A stretch of DNA of 30,618 bases from JBFEYJ01 sp041562215 (GCA_041562215.1 JBFEYJ010000012.1:1-30618); one strand, 5' to 3'; counted from the first letter of the stretch, positions 1-10,403 are shown. The notes: generated by a model from the sequence alone, not told the origin. Translations and numbers: made by a program.

Positions 1-516
1 CTGCATCTCCGCAAAGGTTGGCGCATCGGCATAGTGCCCGGTGTGGATCTCGATCACCGGCGCCTGGCATTCGATTGCGGCCTCGATCTGCGCCTGATCG
101 GCATCGATAAACAGGGATACCCGCACTCCTGCTGCGGCCAGCCGCTGGCAGGCCTCACGGATCCGCTCCTTCTGTCCCACCACATCGAGACCGCCTTCGG
201 TAGTCAGCTCCTCCCGACGCTCAGGAACCAGGCAGCAATCAGCCGGGCGAACCTGTTCCGCAATGGCTAGCATCTCTTCGGTAACGGCCATCTCCAGGTT
301 CATGCGGGTCTGCAGGATCTCCTGCAGGAGGCGCACGTCACGCTCCTGGATATGGCGCCGGTCCTCGCGCAGATGAAGGGTAATACTGTCGGCACCCGCC
401 TGCTCGGCTTCGATCGCCGCCTGCACCGGATCCGGATAGCGGGTACCTCGCGCCTGTCTCAGAGTAGCGACATGGTCGATGTTCACACCGAGCAACATCG
501 GCTGTGTTTCGTTCAA
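1..516 (-). CDS. pdxJ: Pyridoxine 5'-phosphate synthase PdxJ (3' end missing)
   Basis: PdxJ condenses 1-deoxy-D-xylulose 5-phosphate with 3-amino-2-oxopropyl phosphate to make pyridoxine 5'-phosphate in de novo vitamin B6 synthesis in the cytoplasm. The 172 visible codons read MLLGVNIDHVATLRQARGT near the N-terminus, then LHLREDRRHIQ, RMNLEMAVTEEMLAIA, TEGGLDVVGQ and SLFIDADQ, all typical PdxJ blocks of the TIM-barrel. The window edge removes about the last 70 residues. I chose a TTG start at 516 because a GGAGGAG ribosome-binding sequence lies just upstream, inside the end of recO; the ATG at 498 is in frame but has no ribosome-binding site at the right distance. It is the last visible gene of the rpoE operon, 4 bp after recO, as in Pseudomonas. 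Confidence 0.95.
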   Translation of the reverse strand, partial: MNETQPMLLGVNIDHVATLRQARGTRYPDPVQAAIEAEQAGADSITLHLREDRRHIQERDVRLLQEILQTRMNLEMAVTEEMLAIAEQVRPADCCLVPERREELTTEGGLDVVGQKERIREACQRLAAAGVRVSLFIDADQAQIEAAIECQAPVIEIHTGHYADAPTFAEMQ

Positions 517-520
517 TGCT

Positions 521-1276
521 TTACTCCTCCTTTTCTTTGATGTTCTGTGCCGCTTTACCGGCATATCGCTGGCGAAACAGCTCGCGGCTGGCGAGCGGCT
601 TGGCGCCAAGATGATGCGACAGGCTCATACGCATCAGGCGCTTAGCCTCAGCGCGCTTTCGGTCGTCGGCCTCGCCCCCTTGCGCCAGAGCCAGCAGAGT
701 GGCGCCGTGAACTGCCAGGCAACGCTCATTGCCTTGCTCCAACCGCTGGGGCCCGAACTCGGGGTGGTAACAATAGCGTGCGGCCGACTCGACCATTTCG
801 CCACTTCCCCCTTCGTGGGTCAACAGTAACCCGTAGCCAAGTTCGTCTAACAAATCCCTCTCGAAAAGGCGTAATGCCCATTCATCAGTCCCGGCCTTGG
901 CCAGCCTGGTCAGGGTAGCGAGGTAGCGCTGGTAGAGGTGCGGCTGAGGATCGTGGCGGGGAAGCAGGCGCATCAGCAACTCGTTGAGATAGAAGCCACT
1001 GATCACCACATTCCCTCGCAGCGCCAGTGTCGGCCCATCCGACTCGGCGCCGGTAAGTGTCATTAGCTCCCCCCGTCCGCTCCAGCTTAGCAAAAGCGGA
1101 ATAAAGGGTTGTAACAACCCCTGCAAGGCACCGCGGCGAGTGCGAGCGCCGCGGGCTACCAGACCAAGGCGACCGTGTTCGACGCTAAAGGCCTCGATAA
1201 GCAGGCTGGTGTCGCGATAGGGCTTGCGGTGCAGCAGCAAGGCAGGTTGCAGGGCAATACGACCGTCACTGCTCAT
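521..1276 (-). CDS. recO: DNA repair protein RecO
   Basis: RecO is the recombination mediator that works with RecR to load RecA on SSB-coated DNA and to anneal strands. The 251-residue product has the family length. Its N-terminal OB-fold shows ALLLHRKPYRDTSLLIEAFS and HGRLGLVARGARTRRG, followed by a helical C-terminal region with NELLMRLLPRHDP and LRLFERDLLDELGYG. The C-terminal AARYCYHPEFG stretch lies where some homologues bind zinc, but no full four-cysteine cluster is seen. The ATG overlaps the end of era by 11 bp, so translation is probably coupled. The gene sits between era and pdxJ, the usual position. Confidence 0.95.
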   Translation of the reverse strand: MSSDGRIALQPALLLHRKPYRDTSLLIEAFSVEHGRLGLVARGARTRRGALQGLLQPFIPLLLSWSGRGELMTLTGAESDGPTLALRGNVVISGFYLNELLMRLLPRHDPQPHLYQRYLATLTRLAKAGTDEWALRLFERDLLDELGYGLLLTHEGGSGEMVESAARYCYHPEFGPQRLEQGNERCLAVHGATLLALAQGGEADDRKRAEAKRLMRMSLSHHLGAKPLASRELFRQRYAGKAAQNIKEKEE

Positions 1277-2174
1277 CCCGGTAACCGAGGCTACTCAACA
1301 GGCGTTCGTTATCCGACCATCCTTCCTTGACCTTGACCCAGAGCTGCAGAAATACCTTCTCACCAAACAGCCGCTCCATGTCCTTGCGTGCCATGCTCCC
1401 AATCTCCTTGAGGCGCTCGCCGCCCTTGCCGATAACGATCTTTTTCTGGCTCTGTCGCTCTACCCAGATCAGGGCGCCGATGCGCAACAACCCCTCTTCC
1501 TCCTTGAACTGCTCGATCTCAACCGCCGTGGCGTAAGGCAGCTCTTTGCCCAGTGAACGCATCAGTTTTTCGCGTACCAGTTCAGCGGCAAGAAACCGTT
1601 CACTGCGGTCGGTTACGTACTCCTCGGGGAACATCGGCTCGGCCTTGGGCAGAGTATCGTAGACGATTCGCTCCAGATCGGGCACATTCGCCCCCTTGAG
1701 CGCAGAAAGCGGGATCACGGCGGCAAAGTCCATCTTCGCCGATAACTGTTGCAGCAGGGGCAGCAGTTGCTCCTTGTCCTTGATCTGGTCAACCTTGTTG
1801 ACCACCAACACCACTGGGGTGTTCTGTTCACGAACGCGCATGAGAACGTTATCGTCCTCCTCACTCCAGCGATTGACGTCAACGACGAACAGAATCAATT
1901 CGACATTTTCCAGGCTGGAGGCCGCCGCGCGATTCATGTATCGGTTCATCGCCTTTTGCGCGTTCAGGTGCAGCCCGGGAGTATCGACATAGATAGTCTG
2001 GCTGTGCTCATCAGTTTTAATGCCGAGGATACGGTGGCGCGTTGTCTGCGGCTTGTTGGAGGTAATACTGATCTTCTGCCCGAGGATATGATTCATCAGG
2101 GTCGATTTGCCCACGTTGGGACGACCCACGATGGCGACAAAGCCGCTGCGGTATGACTGCGCTGGATTATTCAC
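1266..2174 (-). CDS. era: GTPase Era
   Basis: Era is an essential GTPase that binds the 3' end of 16S rRNA and acts in 30S subunit maturation. The 302-residue product has the P-loop GRPNVGKS at residues 17-24, the G3 motif DTPG at 64-67, an NKVD G4 motif further on and a C-terminal KH domain with VIGKGGERLKEIG. I chose the GTG at 2174: it overlaps the TGA of rnc as GTGA and gives the E. coli length. The open frame extends upstream to 2273, but that part lies inside rnc and is not conserved Era sequence. The rnc-era-recO order is conserved. Confidence 0.96.
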   Translation of the reverse strand: MNNPAQSYRSGFVAIVGRPNVGKSTLMNHILGQKISITSNKPQTTRHRILGIKTDEHSQTIYVDTPGLHLNAQKAMNRYMNRAAASSLENVELILFVVDVNRWSEEDDNVLMRVREQNTPVVLVVNKVDQIKDKEQLLPLLQQLSAKMDFAAVIPLSALKGANVPDLERIVYDTLPKAEPMFPEEYVTDRSERFLAAELVREKLMRSLGKELPYATAVEIEQFKEEEGLLRIGALIWVERQSQKKIVIGKGGERLKEIGSMARKDMERLFGEKVFLQLWVKVKEGWSDNERLLSSLGYRDEQ

Positions 2175-2842
2175 AATAATTTTCTCAATACTTCCTCGGC
2201 CGCGTTCTGTTCCGCCTTGCGCCGGCTGGTACCCTCGGCAAGCACTGGTTTGGGGAGAATGTCGACACGGCAACTAATGGTAAAGTGCTGATTATGGGCC
2301 TTGCCGCGAACTTCCACGACCTCATAAATCGGCAATGGTTGCTGCTGAGCTTGCAGGTACTCCTGCAACCGGGTCTTGGGATCCTTGAGCGCCATATCCG
2401 GGTCCAGCCGCTGCAGGCGCGCATCGAACAAGCGCAGGATCAAGCGCTCTATTGTACCGATATCTGCATCCAGATAGACCGCCCCAAAGATACTTTCCAG
2501 GGCATCGGCCAGAATTGACTCACGGCGAAAGCCGCCGCTCTTGAGTTCACCGGAACCAAGATAGAGATAATCCCCGAGCGACAGTTCCATGGCCAGCTTT
2601 GCCAAGGTCTCACCCTTAACCAGGGAGGCGCGGATGCGACTCAGTCTTCCCTCGTCGATATCGGGAAAACGATGATAAAGCTCAGCGGAAATGACAAAAC
2701 TGAGAATGGAATCCCCCAGGAACTCCAGCCGTTCGTTATTGTGCTTGCCGACGCTTCGATGCGTGAGCGCCTGCTGCAGCAAGGCGCTATCTGAAAACCT
2801 GTAATCCAGCTTTCGACACAGGTTATCCAGAGTACCTGTCAC
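2171..2842 (-). CDS. rnc: Ribonuclease III
   Basis: RNase III cleaves double-stranded RNA, including the 30S rRNA precursor and many mRNAs. The 223-residue protein has the signature NERLEFLGDS at residues 36-45, with the catalytic Glu and Asp, a second acidic block around SILADALESIFGAVYLD, and a C-terminal double-stranded-RNA-binding domain (about 155-223) ending RRKAEQNAAEEVLRKLL. The start is GTG at 2842, overlapping the stop of the DUF4845 gene as GTGA; the stop overlaps the GTG start of era in the same way. Both junctions suggest translational coupling. Confidence 0.96.
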   Translation of the reverse strand: MTGTLDNLCRKLDYRFSDSALLQQALTHRSVGKHNNERLEFLGDSILSFVISAELYHRFPDIDEGRLSRIRASLVKGETLAKLAMELSLGDYLYLGSGELKSGGFRRESILADALESIFGAVYLDADIGTIERLILRLFDARLQRLDPDMALKDPKTRLQEYLQAQQQPLPIYEVVEVRGKAHNQHFTISCRVDILPKPVLAEGTSRRKAEQNAAEEVLRKLL

Positions 2843-3213
2843 CGAGCGGTCACCTCGGCATGATTGGCAAAAGTGACCAGCAGCGAAATATTCTTGATGA
2901 ATGGCACCTGCACCTCATAGTCGACATCGACGTAATAGATCTGCCCTTCTCGGGTGATAGTGATATCATCCGCGCCGGCCTGCGTGACATTATTCATGCC
3001 AAAGCGCTTCATCAGCGCACTACGCACAGCCATAACGCCCAGAAACTGCTGGTCCGGATCTTTCTCAAGGCTTTCCAGGGAAGCGCTAATAGTAAAATTC
3101 TCCATGTAAACCGGAAACAATTTAAGAATGGTAAAAGTCGTAAAACCGATAAGAAGCAAGATAAAAGCAACCCCGTAGACCGTCATACCCTGCTGATATT
3201 TTCCTGTATTCAT
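2839..3213 (-). CDS. DUF4845 family single-pass membrane protein
   Basis: This is the small membrane protein regularly found between lepB and rnc in gammaproteobacteria; its function is unknown. The 124-residue product starts MNTGKYQQGMT, has one transmembrane segment (about residues 11-32, VYGVAFILLLIGFTTFTILKL) and a predicted periplasmic domain ending VPFIKNISLLVTFANHAEVTAR. The N-terminus resembles pilin-like membrane anchors. I chose the ATG at 3213 because a GAGGTG sequence lies 8-9 nt upstream; an ATG at 3228 and a longer frame to 3252, which would overlap lepB, are less likely. Family placement rests on position and overall pattern. Confidence 0.85.
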   Translation of the reverse strand: MNTGKYQQGMTVYGVAFILLLIGFTTFTILKLFPVYMENFTISASLESLEKDPDQQFLGVMAVRSALMKRFGMNNVTQAGADDITITREGQIYYVDVDYEVQVPFIKNISLLVTFANHAEVTAR

Positions 3214-3232
3214 AGTGCTACACCTCATCCCC

Positions 3233-4065
3233 TTATTTAATACTGCCACCAAGTCTATCCCAACTGACGAAATAATCCTTGTTCAAGTCCCAGCTCATCC
3301 AGATGAGAAACGCCTTGCCGACCAAGTTCTTTTCCGGCACGGTTCCCCAGGCACGACTATCACGACTGTTGTCACGATTATCTCCCATAGCGAAATACTG
3401 TCCCTCAGGCACGACTAACTCGAAATCGCCGCCAAACACATTACGTCCCGGCATTACCAGAATATCATGCTCCACCCCCAACAGGTTTTCCTGCAATCGC
3501 CGGGCTCCGGTCATTGACTGTCCGCTGCCTTCACCCACATAGGTACCGATATACCGCTGCGGAGCCTGCCGGCCGTTGATATAAAGCACTTTGTTACGGT
3601 AAGCAATATGATCACCGGGGATCCCGATCACCCGTTTGATGTAATCCATGCGGGGATTTTCCGGATAGCGAAAAACAAAAACTTCACCCCGCTCCGGTTT
3701 GTCGATATCGAGGATTTTTTTATTGAGTACGGGAAGACGCAACCCATACGCAAACTTGTTGACGAGGATAAAATCCCCAACCAGTAGGGTTGGCATCATC
3801 GATCCGGAAGGAATGCGAAACGGCTCGACGACAAACGAACGCACCAGCAGAACGATTAGAATGATAGGAAAGAAAGAGCGCGACAGTTCAACCAGGCTCG
3901 GCTCCCTCCCTGCCTCCTCAAGCACTTCATCGCTAGCCGGTTCTGGAGCGGCCTTAAGGGTGGCGACACGCGCACGACGCTTGGGTGCCCACAGTATCGC
4001 GTCCAGAGCCCAAATCAGGCCGGTGACGAAAGTCAGCAGGACAAGTATCGTTGGAAAGTCAAGGT

Positions 4066-4069
<4 letters not shown>
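3233..4069 (-). CDS. lepB: Signal peptidase I
   Basis: LepB cleaves signal peptides from exported preproteins at the periplasmic face of the inner membrane. The 278-residue protein has two N-terminal transmembrane segments (about 6-28 and 66-81) and the S26 catalytic domain. The nucleophile Ser90 lies in IPSGSMMPTLL, and the general-base Lys145 in DYIKRVIGIPGD. Conserved box GDNRDNSRDSRAWG follows near the C-terminus. The ATG overlaps the stop of lepA as ATGA, the standard lepA-lepB coupling. Confidence 0.97.
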
Positions 4070-5871
<1,802 letters not shown>

Positions 5872-5984
5872 GAGATTATCTTTCTATCCGCACTTGGAGT
5901 TTAGGGCCACGCACCTGGCTATTGCTCCGCGGAGCGGCGTCAAGCGATGCGCAATGAAGCTGAAAGAAAGAATTCTACCGGAAA

Positions 5985-6233
5985 TCAATGCGTTGAGAAA
6001 TAGGCATCCAGCGCTTGTTGATCAAGGAAATAATGACAGATTTCCTCGCCGCCGACACCGGAAAGTACCGGAACTTTATGGCCATAAGCCTGCACCAGGC
6101 GCTCTGAGCGATCAATATCCACCATCTCAACAGAAAAGCTGGCATCAATCGCCAACATAGCAGCCAGCTCCCCTTGCATCGCCTCACAAAGGGAGCAACC
6201 GCTACGCGTATAGAGCGTCAGACGATGACTCAA
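5985..6233 (-). CDS. Glutaredoxin-like protein with CxxC active site
   Basis: An 82-residue thioredoxin-fold protein of the glutaredoxin-like DUF836 type. The redox motif C13-S-L-C16 follows a first beta strand (LTLYTRSG), and the cis-proline typical of the fold is in KVPVL (Pro55). There is no signal peptide, so it should act in the cytoplasm; its substrate is unknown. The ATG overlaps the stop of the mucD-like gene as ATGA, so it is co-translated with a sigma-E-controlled periplasmic protease. Fold assignment is strong; physiological role is not known. Confidence 0.85.
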   Translation of the reverse strand: MSHRLTLYTRSGCSLCEAMQGELAAMLAIDASFSVEMVDIDRSERLVQAYGHKVPVLSGVGGEEICHYFLDQQALDAYFSTH

Positions 6234-7657
6234 TCTTCCGGCACCTTCAAGGCCAGGAAAATAGGGCCATTACGGCGTATTACCAGCACCGGAACCGACT
6301 TTCCGGCCGGCAACTTCTCCACCAGTGCTTTGAATTGCTTGCTGTTTTCCACCGCCTTGTTATCCAGCCGGGTAATCACGTCACCACGCTGGATCCCGGC
6401 ACTGGCCGCGGCGCCGGCCACCAGTTCCACCAGCACTCCACCCTTGTCCAGTTCCAGGGCTTTGCGCTGCTCTGCACTTGGGTCCGAGACTGAAAGGCCC
6501 AAACGATCCGTGCTGCTTTTCGCTGAGGGTTTTTCGCCCTGTTGCAATGCCTCTTCCGCGGGCAGCTCACCGATGCGCACCTTCAGCACTTTCTCCTTGC
6601 CCTCGCGCAGCACCTTGACCTTGGCAGAATCACCGACATGGGTACGTCCGACCATCGGCGGCAAGTCGGATGAATAGTGCACCGCTTCCCCATTATACTC
6701 AAGGATCACATCGCCGACCTCGATACCGGCTTTGCCTGCCGGAGAGTCATCCAGAACCTGTGATACCAGCGCCCCCATCGGTTTGTCCATGCCAAATGAC
6801 TCGGCCAGTTCGCGGGTAACATCCTGGATCAAGACCCCCAACCAGCCGCGTGTCACTCGTCCCTCCTCCTTGAGTTGTTGTGTCACATCCATCGCCACAT
6901 CAATCGGAATGGCAAACGAAAGCCCCATGAAACCACCGGTGCGACTGTATATCTGGGAATTGATCCCCACCACTTCGCCATCCAGGTTAAACAGCGGACC
7001 GCCTGAATTGCCGGGATTAATGGCAACATCAGTCTGGATAAAAGGAACATAATTCTCGCTCGGCAGGTTACGGCCCAATGCGCTGACCACACCGACCGAT
7101 ACAGAGTGATCAAAGCCAAAGGGGGTACCAATTGCCATCACCCACTCACCGACCTTGAGATCCGCGCTTTTGCCGACCTTTACCACTGGCAGGTTGGATG
7201 CTTCGACCTTGAGCAGGGCAATATCACTGCGTTTGTCGGCGCCAATTAACTCGGCGACCAATTCGCGCCGGTCACTCAGGCGTACCACGATCTCGTCGGC
7301 CTCTTCCACCACATGGTTGTTGGTAAGGATGTAGCCATCGCCATCGATAATGAAACCGGAACCCAACGAGCGGGCTTCACGCTCCTGTGGCATATCCCCA
7401 CCATGCCCCTCACCAAAGAAGCGGCGAAAGAGATCATCCCAAGGGCCACCCTTGGGAAAATCAGGCATTTCCAGCCCGGGTGGCAGCATCTGAGACTTAG
7501 ATGTTGTGGTCGTAGTGCTAATGTTCACCACGGCAGGACCATAGGCCTCCACCAACCGGGTAAACTCAGGCAGATCGCGTGCCTGTGCAGCCTGTGTGAC
7601 CAGAGTCAATGAAATAAGAAGCAGCTTCCAGCTATGCATCAATCGATGGACATTCAT
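6230..7657 (-). CDS. mucD: Periplasmic serine protease/chaperone, DegP/MucD (HtrA) family
   Basis: This HtrA-family protease degrades misfolded envelope proteins. The 475-residue precursor has a signal peptide (about 1-26, ending QAAQA), a trypsin-like domain with triad His115 (TNNHVVEEAD), Asp145 (KRSDIALL) and Ser218 (NPGNSGGPLF), then PDZ1 (about 265-350) and PDZ2 (about 380-470). A linker insertion with GEGHGGDMPQE lies ahead of the triad, as in DegP-type proteins. It follows rseC by 25 bp, the mucD position of Pseudomonas. I took the ATG at 7657; an in-frame ATG at 7639 would only shorten the signal peptide. Confidence 0.95.
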   Translation of the reverse strand: MNVHRLMHSWKLLLISLTLVTQAAQARDLPEFTRLVEAYGPAVVNISTTTTTSKSQMLPPGLEMPDFPKGGPWDDLFRRFFGEGHGGDMPQEREARSLGSGFIIDGDGYILTNNHVVEEADEIVVRLSDRRELVAELIGADKRSDIALLKVEASNLPVVKVGKSADLKVGEWVMAIGTPFGFDHSVSVGVVSALGRNLPSENYVPFIQTDVAINPGNSGGPLFNLDGEVVGINSQIYSRTGGFMGLSFAIPIDVAMDVTQQLKEEGRVTRGWLGVLIQDVTRELAESFGMDKPMGALVSQVLDDSPAGKAGIEVGDVILEYNGEAVHYSSDLPPMVGRTHVGDSAKVKVLREGKEKVLKVRIGELPAEEALQQGEKPSAKSSTDRLGLSVSDPSAEQRKALELDKGGVLVELVAGAAASAGIQRGDVITRLDNKAVENSKQFKALVEKLPAGKSVPVLVIRRNGPIFLALKVPED

Positions 7658-7682
7658 GTATGTTGACCCTTGAGCTTATTAC

Positions 7683-8162
7683 TTAGAGATTAATTGAGAC
7701 CTTATGAACAGCAGGTGGTTTCACTTGACTGCGCAGAATGACGGCTATCAACCGCCCCTCGTGGGATAGCGCACGATTGTAGCGGTACAGCCAAAAAAAA
7801 CCTCCACCCAGACCGAGCAAGCCGAGGAGTAAACTCAATGCCTCTGTGTCACTCCCCCACTGCGGTGCGAGGGCTTCACCAAGCAGGGCTCCAGCCAGCA
7901 TCATCAGCAAAGGGGCGATATAGACTGCCAGCGAGCCTTTCAACAAATCCTGCTCGCGGATCCCCAATACCACCTCTTCGCCCGGTTTGGCATCGACCGG
8001 ATTGAGTACCCTCAACCGCTGGCTACGCTTGCCGAGTATTTTGCTCAATGCACCGGTCCCGCACCCCTTGACTGAACAACTGCCACAGCTGCTTCGCCGC
8101 TGCGTCTCGACCCAGGCATACTCCCCTTCCGTCTCCACTACCAACGCGGTTTCTTCAATCAT
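7683..8162 (-). CDS. rseC: RseC/MucC-type sigma-E regulatory membrane protein
   Basis: RseC-family inner-membrane proteins modulate sigma-E activity and have been linked to redox/electron-transfer complexes such as Rnf. The 159-residue protein has an N-terminal cysteine cluster (Cys26, Cys29, Cys34 in SSCGSCSVKGCG), a small cytoplasmic domain, and two hydrophobic helices (about 76-96 and 108-126), matching the family layout. It starts 3 bp after rseB and precedes mucD. The exact role is uncertain even in model species. Confidence 0.9.
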   Translation of the reverse strand: MIEETALVVETEGEYAWVETQRRSSCGSCSVKGCGTGALSKILGKRSQRLRVLNPVDAKPGEEVVLGIREQDLLKGSLAVYIAPLLMMLAGALLGEALAPQWGSDTEALSLLLGLLGLGGGFFWLYRYNRALSHEGRLIAVILRSQVKPPAVHKVSINL

Positions 8163-8165
8163 GGC

Positions 8166-9152
8166 CTAGTTTTCCGCCAATGCCTCAATGGATTCGGCGA
8201 TCTGTTTGACGGTCAGCAGAGGCACCTCACCGACGACGGTCACAAGATGTCCATTCAGCCGCCGTCCATAGGCATTGACCCCGCCCATGCGCGAGCTACC
8301 GGTAAAGTCGCCGGTAACTTCATCATCACTCTTTTCAATAAACACCGATACGGAAGCCAAGCCGTCACTGTAGAGGTGATGCTCAACCGGCTCTGACTTA
8401 TTTGGCAGATAGTGCAAACGCTCCATGTCCTGCTTAAAACCGGAGGGGAGCATCGTCACCTGCCAGCGAACGCGCTCATCTGGCGAAAGTAATTTCTCCT
8501 GCTTCCCGTCCAACTCGAGGATCCTGCCCGGATTTTCCGTTTGCGGCGCCAACATTTGAGGCGGTATTTGGTCACGCAGTTCAAGCGAAGTGAACATCAC
8601 CTGTTCAACGATTCCCCCCTCTTCATCGAGCACCTCGGCGCGTAACAACAAACCGCTGTCTTCAGCCAGCCAGATGTTTTGACCGTAGCGGTATTGATCG
8701 CGTGGAATGATGGCAATGTGGCGGCCGTTCAACCCAGCGATTCTGTCGCTTCCGCGCAACTTGAAATCATAGTGCTGACGCAATGGCTCAATAAGGGAGG
8801 GCTCAATAAGAGGAAAGGAACGGGGTCTCCCGGCTTGCTCTATCACCATAGAGCTGTCTTCGGGCAGGATACAGGTCACTTTGTCATGATCGCGGATCAC
8901 CTCACGGGGAGGTCCACTCAGAGAAACCAGACGCTCATGTTCACCATCATCATCAACGGCATGGATGATCTGCATCGTCTGCAGACTGCCCCCCTGCTGG
9001 TAGACAAAAGTACCGGTGTAGTTAAGTTGGTGCGCCGCCTGAACCATACGCTCGAGCCACTTTGCGACAGCCTCATCGGCAGCAAGGAGCGGTGAAGAAA
9101 GTCCGCCCAGACAAATTAAAAGCGTTAGGGGGGCGGCCCGGCAGGCACGCAT
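8166..9152 (-). CDS. rseB: Periplasmic sigma-E regulator RseB/MucB
   Basis: RseB binds the periplasmic part of RseA and shields it from proteolysis until lipoprotein or LPS signals release it. The 328-residue product starts MRACRAAPLTLLICL with a signal peptide ending near LLAADEA, followed by the MucB/RseB lipoprotein-like domain (WLERMVQAAHQLNYTGTFVY is the characteristic opening) and a C-terminal domain with GGVNAYGRRLNGHLVTVVGE. I chose the ATG at 9152, one base after the rseA stop; the open frame extends to 9386, but only as overlap with rseA. Length is close to E. coli RseB (318). Confidence 0.93.
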   Translation of the reverse strand: MRACRAAPLTLLICLGGLSSPLLAADEAVAKWLERMVQAAHQLNYTGTFVYQQGGSLQTMQIIHAVDDDGEHERLVSLSGPPREVIRDHDKVTCILPEDSSMVIEQAGRPRSFPLIEPSLIEPLRQHYDFKLRGSDRIAGLNGRHIAIIPRDQYRYGQNIWLAEDSGLLLRAEVLDEEGGIVEQVMFTSLELRDQIPPQMLAPQTENPGRILELDGKQEKLLSPDERVRWQVTMLPSGFKQDMERLHYLPNKSEPVEHHLYSDGLASVSVFIEKSDDEVTGDFTGSSRMGGVNAYGRRLNGHLVTVVGEVPLLTVKQIAESIEALAEN

Positions 9153-9153
9153 T

Positions 9154-9696
9154 TTACTGGCCAACCTTATGACCGACAATTCGAACATACGGCAATACCC
9201 CTTGCATACCGGAGCTGGCGGCAAATTCATTGTGATTGACCAGATAGGGTGCCAGATGCTCGCCGTTTGACACCTGCGGATTAGCGGCAACGGTCGCCGG
9301 AGGTTGTTCAAGACGGATATACTCCTGAGGCTCCGTTGTAGCGATGGTAACCGGTCCGCTATCATCACTAAACTGGCGGAGTCCAATGATGGCGATACCG
9401 GTAACGGAGGCGGCTACAGCCAGACCTGCGGCATGGCGCAGCCAGGGCCGGCGGGGGCGTTGCGGGGCAAGGATCACCGGCTCCTGTGCCAGCGCCGTGG
9501 CGATGCGCTGACTCAGATCCGGCACCAGCTGCGGTTCCAGATTACTGTGCAGCGCATCGCGAATCAGGTGATATCGGCTCCAACTGGTCAACAGCTCAGG
9601 GTGCTGACGCAGGGCGTCCAAACCCCGCTTCAACTCATCGCCGGCCAGTTCGCCATCGGTCAGGGCCGATACCCATTCTTCTTTCTGTTCTGCCAT
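9154..9696 (-). CDS. rseA: Anti-sigma-E factor RseA/MucA
   Basis: RseA is the membrane-spanning anti-sigma factor that holds RpoE inactive and is destroyed by regulated proteolysis during envelope stress. The 180-residue protein has the N-terminal anti-sigma domain (EWVSALTDGELAGDEL, WSRYHLIRDALH), one transmembrane helix (about 89-106) and a periplasmic tail. The tail ends in GHKVGQ, unlike the YxF-type C-terminus that activates DegS on outer-membrane porins; this is expected, since that signal is on the porins and not on RseA. It lies 52 bp after rpoE. Confidence 0.92.
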   Translation of the reverse strand: MAEQKEEWVSALTDGELAGDELKRGLDALRQHPELLTSWSRYHLIRDALHSNLEPQLVPDLSQRIATALAQEPVILAPQRPRRPWLRHAAGLAVAASVTGIAIIGLRQFSDDSGPVTIATTEPQEYIRLEQPPATVAANPQVSNGEHLAPYLVNHNEFAASSGMQGVLPYVRIVGHKVGQ

Positions 9697-9748
9697 TTTC
9701 GCTACTCCGGTTACCCTTGCAGGGTCATCACCGCCAATACCCTGCCTG

Positions 9749-10327
9749 TTACGGTTCGAGCAGGGGCTTCAACTTTTGTTCGATCGCTTCACGTGCCCGA
9801 AAAATTCGGGAGCGAACCGTTCCTATTGGGCAATCCATCGCCTGTGCGATCTCCTCATAACTGAGACCTTCCAGCTCACGCAGGGTGATCGCCGTTCGAA
9901 GGTCTTCAGGCAAGGCATCAATGGCCTCGTAGATCACCCGTTCGACTTGATCACGGTGGACCAGCTGTTCGGGAAGATCGGTATCCCGCAACTTGCTGTC
10001 GCCGTCAAACTGCACCGCATCCTCGGCATCGATATCCGTATCCGGTGGACGCCGACTTTGCGCCACCAGGTAATTTTTCGCGGTGTTGATCGCGATACGG
10101 TACAGCCAAGTATAAAATGCACTGTCACCCCGAAAAGTGGCGAGTGCGCGATAGGCCTTGATAAAGGTCTCCTGCGCCACATCAAGAGCCTCATCCTGAT
10201 CCCTGACATAACGGGAGATGAGCTTGACGATCTTCTGCTGGTACTTACGCACCAGCACATCAAAGGCCTGCTTGTCACCATGCTGTACGCGCCGGACCAG
10301 TTCCTGGTCGACATTAGTCTCGCCCAT
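9749..10327 (-). CDS. rpoE: RNA polymerase sigma factor RpoE/AlgU (ECF)
   Basis: This ECF sigma factor directs transcription of envelope-stress genes. The 192-residue protein has region 2 (KAFDVLVRKYQQKIVKLISR; FIKAYRALATFRGDSAFYTW) and region 4 (LPEDLRTAITLRELEGLSYE; GTVRSRIFRAREAI), nearly identical to E. coli RpoE. I chose MGETNVDQ at 10327 because GGGGAAGG lies about 5-7 nt upstream and it gives the normal length; the longer frame to 10357 is not needed. It heads the operon with its regulators directly downstream. Confidence 0.97.
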   Translation of the reverse strand: MGETNVDQELVRRVQHGDKQAFDVLVRKYQQKIVKLISRYVRDQDEALDVAQETFIKAYRALATFRGDSAFYTWLYRIAINTAKNYLVAQSRRPPDTDIDAEDAVQFDGDSKLRDTDLPEQLVHRDQVERVIYEAIDALPEDLRTAITLRELEGLSYEEIAQAMDCPIGTVRSRIFRAREAIEQKLKPLLEP

Positions 10328-10375
10328 TCGGGCCTTCCCCTTCCAATACCTGGCCACTCTTGAGCAGCCAAAATT

Positions 10376-10403
10376 TAAGACAGTCGATAGTATTCAGAGT
10401 TCG
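10376..10403 (-). promoter_or_regulatory. Candidate sigma-E promoter of rpoE operon
   Basis: On the minus strand GCGAACTC (10403-10396 region, core GAACTC at 10402-10397) is followed after exactly 16 nt by TCTTA (10380-10376). The known sigma-E consensus is GGAACTT, 16 nt, then TCTGA or TCTAA. The match is GAACT in the -35 and four of five bases in the -10. The predicted start site is about 40 nt upstream of the rpoE ATG. The spacing and place support autoregulation; it is a pattern match only. Confidence 0.5.

Noticed and set aside
2175..2273. N-terminal extension of era to 2273
   Set aside because: Encodes low-complexity sequence overlapping rnc; the GTG at 2174 gives the normal Era length.
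5924..5935. GCTCCGCGGAGC palindrome between lepA and the glutaredoxin-like gene
   Set aside because: Only 12 bp with no loop or T tract and no partner elsewhere in the window; too little to call a site.
9153..9386. N-terminal extension of rseB
   Set aside because: Lies within rseA in another frame and would place 78 residues before the signal peptide.
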